From assembly GCA_028867075.1 (NCBI GenBank), contig JAGWGZ010000004.1, positions 1-42,597 on the forward strand: DNA of 42,597 nucleotides, given 5' to 3'. A program made the translations under genes and the position numbers. Below are positions 40,135 to 42,597 of this stretch, one piece after another. Positions within the stretch are counted from its first letter, which is position 1. Every line of letters starts with the position of its first letter. Source of the DNA: Nanobdellota archaeon. Its GTDB lineage: Archaea > Nanobdellota > Nanobdellia > Pacearchaeales > GW2011-AR1. The notes under the pieces are model-generated. The model was not told where the DNA came from, did not search any database, and saw only the letters and a program-made list of their open reading frames with translations.

Positions 40135-40265
40135 TTTAGAAGAGTAACATAATGACACTAATAATTTTGTCAAAAAGTTAGGGAACAATAGCAAGAGTTA
40201 TATCTGTGGAAGCCCATGGTCCTTTTCCCAAAGCCTTAAAAACAATTCCGAATAGGTTTTATCAT

Positions 40266-40382
40266 AGCGGGGTAGAGCAGCCTGGAGTGCTCGCGAGGCC
40301 CATAAGTGAATTCGCGGAATTCCCATTCCACGTCAAGACGCGGAAACCTCGAGGTCGTGCGGTTCAAATCCCACCCCCGCTA
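40266..40382 (+). tRNA. tRNA-Met (CAU), probably initiator, with intron
   Basis: Exon 1 is 40266-40304 and exon 2 is about 40346-40382, with a 41-nt intron after base 37. Acceptor AGCGGGG pairs with CCCCGCT, giving the A1-U72 pair typical of archaeal initiators; D arm GAGC/GCTC; anticodon stem CGAGG/CCTCG with loop CCCATAA (C33 instead of U33). The initiator GGG:CCC anticodon-stem triplet is only partial. The T stem has an extra base: GTG-C-GG against CCCAC, so one C is bulged. The intron carries GAATTC-GCG-GAATTC, a 6-bp hairpin. CTTAAAAAC about 28 nt upstream is the TATA candidate. Confidence 0.88.
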
Positions 40383-40409
40383 TGTTTTGAAAAATAAGAA
40401 TATAAAAGC

Positions 40410-40589
40410 ATGAAAGACGGCGATTATTGCAACCATAACTATCAACAGGTACAGGCAGAAGAATCAGATTTTTTTAGAGATTTCCCTGTTCTTTCCCCAA
40501 TAGGAGAATTTAAGGGCATTCCTGAAGAAAGATCTCTGGAATACGAATGCACAAAATGTGGAGATCGGCTTGGAGTCCGTTTCAAATAA
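40410..40589 (+). CDS. 59-aa zinc-ribbon-type miniprotein
   Basis: Just below the track's length cut-off. ATG at 40410, TAA at 40587. The peptide begins MKDGDYCNHNYQQ and ends YECTKCGDRLGVRFK: CxxC near the C-terminus and Cys7/His9 near the N-terminus could together bind one zinc. The middle is acidic with DFFRDFPVLSPIGEF. It starts 27 nt after tRNA-Met and may be part of the same primary transcript. Convergent with the hydrolase at 40593, whose stop is 3 bp away. No family recognised. Confidence 0.65.
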   Translation: MKDGDYCNHNYQQVQAEESDFFRDFPVLSPIGEFKGIPEERSLEYECTKCGDRLGVRFK

Positions 40590-40592
40590 GTA

Positions 40593-41312
40593 TTATTCAG
40601 AAAAGAAATCAATTATCTCTGCCAAAATAGAATCAGGAATTTTGCTTAAAGTAATATGCCCTGAATCGCATACTCTGACCTTAATGGAGTTTTTTTTACC
40701 AAATTCAGTCACATCCTTCTCTTTGATTTGATCATCATCTTTTCCAGCTATTATCATGATATTGGAAGGGTTTATTATCTTGCAGTTTTCCAAATTCCAG
40801 ATTTTATCCTCTATAAGTCTCTGCCAATCTCTTGAATCAAAGCGATAATTCTCTACCTCGGAAGTTTTTAGATGATTTCCGAGACTCTCTATCCCCTCGA
40901 CTTTCCTAAAGCTTATTACGGGAGAGACAACGCAAATTTTATTAGGGGGAAATTTGGTGGCAATGTCAAGTGCGACTCCTCCTCCAAAACTTGATCCCAA
41001 AAGAAAAACTTTTCCCGCCTTATATTTTTTGTTTTCCAGATTTCTGCCTCTTTTTAACATTTCAATAAACTCTATGATTGCTTCACTCGGCGCCCTTTCC
41101 AAAAATCTACCTCCTGATTCCCATGTACCTTCATATCTTGGAAAAAATATATCATAATCCTGCTCTGACAATTTTTTCATTAACTGGTTCTTGCTTAACG
41201 GATTGCTGGGCAGACCATCTAACAAGATTATCGTTCCTCTTGAAGGAACTTCCTCGGATAGTGCATAAGCAAAAAACAAGTTCTTATATTCCGATGAATT
41301 TATTATTGTCAT
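40593..41312 (-). CDS. Alpha/beta hydrolase
   Basis: A 239-aa cytoplasmic hydrolase: oxyanion strand GTIILLDGLPSNPLSKN, nucleophile elbow VFLLGSSFGGGVALDIA (GxSxG, Ser at about residue 107), acid loop IMIIAGKDDDQI and C-terminal His in VCDSGHITLSKI. All three triad residues are present. Related to small esterase/dienelactone-hydrolase-like proteins; substrate unknown. Its start lies within a short upstream ORF (41284-41454) in another frame. Confidence 0.82.
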   Translation of the reverse strand: MTIINSSEYKNLFFAYALSEEVPSRGTIILLDGLPSNPLSKNQLMKKLSEQDYDIFFPRYEGTWESGGRFLERAPSEAIIEFIEMLKRGRNLENKKYKAGKVFLLGSSFGGGVALDIATKFPPNKICVVSPVISFRKVEGIESLGNHLKTSEVENYRFDSRDWQRLIEDKIWNLENCKIINPSNIMIIAGKDDDQIKEKDVTEFGKKNSIKVRVCDSGHITLSKIPDSILAEIIDFFSE

Positions 41313-41454
41313 ATTTTTTCTCCCTTAATTTTAGATATTGCTGGTACAACCGTCCTACAATCTTCCCTAAGATATTTAGGTCCATCCCCGAATCAGACAA
41401 GAATTTTGATATTAAATTCTTTATGTTTTCATCCAATGCATCTGAAGACTTCAC
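41284..41454 (-). CDS. Possible small GTG-start ORF overlapping the hydrolase start
   Basis: A 56-codon frame from GTG at 41454: MKSSDALDENIKNLISKFLS ... GKIVGRLYQQYLKLREKKYD ... GI. It is amphipathic-helical in character. It overlaps the first 29 bp of the hydrolase gene in another frame, as coupled genes often do. The only AT-rich promoter match (TTATTTATAAAAC at about 41505) is about 50 nt upstream. No ATG start is available, so this is a modest call. Confidence 0.4.
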   Translation of the reverse strand: MKSSDALDENIKNLISKFLSDSGMDLNILGKIVGRLYQQYLKLREKKYDNNKFIGI

Positions 41455-41501
41455 CAAATTAGATATTATGTGAGTATAATGATAATTGCAGTTGGATTGT
41501 T

Positions 41502-41825
41502 TTATAAATAATCAATTGCCTTCTTTACCTTAGATTTCTTCCCAATAATGAACCTTTGCGAAGCGCTCAACTTCTTGTCCTTCCTGTGAACACAGCCCGG
41601 CCAGCAGCATGGGCGTCTCATGCCTTCTTTAAGTTCCGAAACGACTCTTCCGACATGTTCCTTTCTTGTCTTATCGGTTTTAACCGAGATCGTCCAGCAA
41701 ATCCACTCATTTCTTGCCAGCGGAGTAATGTCTTCCCATTTTTCCAGCGCCTTTTTGTCAGAACTAAGAGCTTTCTTCAAATCATCAGGCAGTTTGTGCA
41801 CTGTGCCTTCTGAAATCTTTGTCAT
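41502..41825 (-). CDS. YdeI/OmpD-associated (OmdA) family protein
   Basis: A 107-aa protein: VHKLPDDLKKALSSDKKALEKWEDITPLARNEWICWTISVKTDKTR, then ELKEGMRRPCCWPGCVHR. This is the typical core of the YdeI/OmdA family (often named bacteriocin-protection), including LTPLARNE and RRPCCWPGC-H with its Cys pair. Function in archaea is unknown; the family is mainly bacterial, so lateral gain is likely (inference). It is divergent from the ogt-like gene, with 51 bp between starts. Confidence 0.85.
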   Translation of the reverse strand: MTKISEGTVHKLPDDLKKALSSDKKALEKWEDITPLARNEWICWTISVKTDKTRKEHVGRVVSELKEGMRRPCCWPGCVHRKDKKLSASQRFIIGKKSKVKKAIDYL

Positions 41826-41845
41826 AAAATAGAATAATTGTTATA

Positions 41846-41857
41846 AGTTTATAAAAC
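41846..41857 (+). promoter_or_regulatory. TATA box of the ogt-like gene
   Basis: AGTTTATAAAAC is centred about 26 nt before the ATG at 41877. This supports that start over the TTG at 41868 used by the ORF track. Confidence 0.6.
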
Positions 41858-41876
41858 ATGATGAATTTTGATAGAT

Positions 41877-42179
41877 ATGATCCCCCAATTCTATCAAAAA
41901 GTTTATTCATTGCTCAGAAAAGTCCCGCGCGGGCGTATCACAACATATCGTGACTTAGCTCATGCCGCTCACAGCAAAGCATATCGCGCGGTCGGAACAG
42001 CCATGAATAAAAATCCTTACGCTCCCGAAGTGCCTTGCCACAGAGTTATAAATTCTGACGGTAGGGTTGGTGGTTATGCATCAGGAACGAAAAAGAAAAT
42101 TGAAATGCTGAAACGCGAAGGAATTCCAATAAAAAATGGAAAAGTTGTGAACTTTGAGAAATATTTGCATAAGTTTTAA
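41877..42179 (+). CDS. ogt: O6-alkylguanine-DNA alkyltransferase-like (Ogt/ATL) protein
   Basis: A 100-aa protein equal to the DNA-binding and active-site domain of the methyltransferase: VYSLLRKVPRGRITTYRDLAHAAHSKAYRAVGTAMNKNP, then VPCHRVINSDGRVGGYASG. The PCHRV motif with the alkyl-acceptor Cys is intact, so it is not an alkyltransferase-like (Cys-lacking) protein. The N-terminal ribonuclease-H-like domain of larger Ogt proteins is missing, as in some short archaeal members. Role: direct reversal of O6-alkylguanine damage. The downstream 197 bp before rnhB show no gene. Confidence 0.88.
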   Translation: MIPQFYQKVYSLLRKVPRGRITTYRDLAHAAHSKAYRAVGTAMNKNPYAPEVPCHRVINSDGRVGGYASGTKKKIEMLKREGIPIKNGKVVNFEKYLHKF

Positions 42180-42376
42180 TCCATTCGCTCGGCGCATGCG
42201 CCTCGCTCATCCCTCCAACTCCCAACTAACTCGCCCACCCTCGGAAGAAGTTAATGCAAAAACAATTTTAATAATAAACAAAAACGCTGAACCTTACTTT
42301 CAGTTCCTATTCCTTATCATGGGGCGGGAAAACATTACATCGCAATATTTTTATATCGGCAATTAGGAGGATTTAC

Positions 42377-42597
42377 ATGGTATTAAAACTCGGAATAGAT
42401 GAAGCTGGTCGCGGACCTGTTGTCGGCCCTCTCGTCATAGCGGGCTGTCTGATAGATGAGAAATTTGAAAAAAAGCTGAAGAAACTCGGGGTAAAAGATT
42501 CAAAAAGGCTCACGAAGCAAAAGCGCGAGGAACTTGAGGATGAAATAAAAGCCCTTGCAGAGACTTTTGAAATAACAATTATTCCGCCTCTGGAAAT
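42377..42597 (+). CDS. rnhB: Ribonuclease HII, 5' part (gene runs out of the window)
   Basis: The first 73 codons are present: [22 protein letters not shown] contains the catalytic DEAGRG motif, and [15 protein letters not shown] the second conserved block (DSKxLT). It removes RNA from RNA-DNA hybrids. An AGGAGG sits 7 nt before the ATG, one of the clearest ribosome-binding sites in the window, yet a TATA-like TTTTTATATC lies about 26 nt before the ATG, which would make the transcript leaderless. Either this TATA is not used, or the AGGAGG is not transcribed. Confidence 0.93.
   Translation, partial: MVLKLGIDEAGRGPVVGPLVIAGCLIDEKFEKKLKKLGVKDSKRLTKQKREELEDEIKALAETFEITIIPPLE

Noticed and set aside
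42154-42366. 70-aa plus-strand ORF between ogt and rnhB
   Set aside because: It overlaps the ogt end, has no promoter spacing, and the translated sequence has no protein-like pattern.
1-42597. CRISPR arrays, insertion sequences or prophage genes
   Set aside because: No regularly spaced repeats, transposase or phage structural genes were seen on either strand.

Overview
The window looks archaeal. Evidence: an SRP 7S RNA with an Alu-type 5' domain, tRNAs with introns after base 37, a diphthine synthase, an archaeal-type D-aminoacyl-tRNA deacylase (DtdA), an RtcB ligase, a TrmB regulator, class III (archaeal) pilin signals, and TATA boxes centred about 25-28 nt before most start codons, which implies largely leaderless mRNAs. 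Small, tightly packed genes with frequent overlaps and abutting convergent stop codons suggest a reduced DPANN-type genome (Woesearchaeota/Pacearchaeota-like). That lineage is my inference, not shown by a marker phylogeny.

Layout. 1-1977: a truncated secreted lipoprotein-like gene, a transglutaminase-like protein and a Nudix hydrolase; the last two diverge from one shared TATA region. 2092-5934: an overlapping four-gene operon of a TrpD-fold phosphoribosyltransferase/phosphorylase, a CCA-adding-like nucleotidyltransferase fused to a SAM methyltransferase, a thymidylate-kinase-like protein and a HAD phosphatase. I do not recognise this set as any known pathway. 6066-7235: rtcB. 7236-15217 (minus): a type IV pilus locus with five N-terminal-class pilins, a secretion ATPase, a small helical protein, two TadC/FlaJ-like platform proteins and two further membrane-anchored proteins. 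15400-15660 (minus): SRP RNA. 15777-16890: a secreted protein and a second lipoprotein-like gene with an in-frame amber codon inside its signal peptide.

16884-26303: mostly housekeeping. It holds a secreted nuclease with a lamin-tail-like domain, intron-containing tRNA-Leu(UAA), argS, a small membrane protein, trmB-type regulator, ileS, dphB, a nine-codon poly-lysine ORF with its own promoter, a DUF3175 protein and dtdA. 26342-29525: a GGDEF diguanylate cyclase (rare in archaea) and an MgtA-type P-type ATPase. 29526-33739 (minus): a copper island with a Met/Cys-rich membrane protein, a 23-codon coupled micro-ORF, a cupredoxin, a 53-aa Cys-rich protein, a CopZ chaperone and a CopA ATPase, preceded by a palindromic operator candidate and a membrane-anchored winged-helix regulator that follows tRNA-Ser(GCU).

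34015-42597: a small unknown protein, a large secreted protein, then a second unfamiliar operon (40098 to 35840, minus) of transketolase, a degenerate class I aminoacyl-tRNA-synthetase-like protein, a MobA-like nucleotidyltransferase and a small alpha/beta hydrolase. It is followed by intron-containing tRNA-Met (probably initiator), a zinc-ribbon miniprotein, another hydrolase, a YdeI/OmpD-associated protein, an Ogt-type alkyltransferase-like protein and the start of rnhB.

The strongest candidates for something undescribed are (a) the two compact operons built from recycled tRNA-enzyme folds (CCA-adding enzyme, aaRS) together with nucleotide- and sugar-handling enzymes; (b) the copies of tRNA 5' ends plus a hairpin about 55-57 bp upstream of both tRNA-Leu and tRNA-Ser; (c) the copper island with its translationally chained micro-ORFs; and (d) the GGDEF enzyme.
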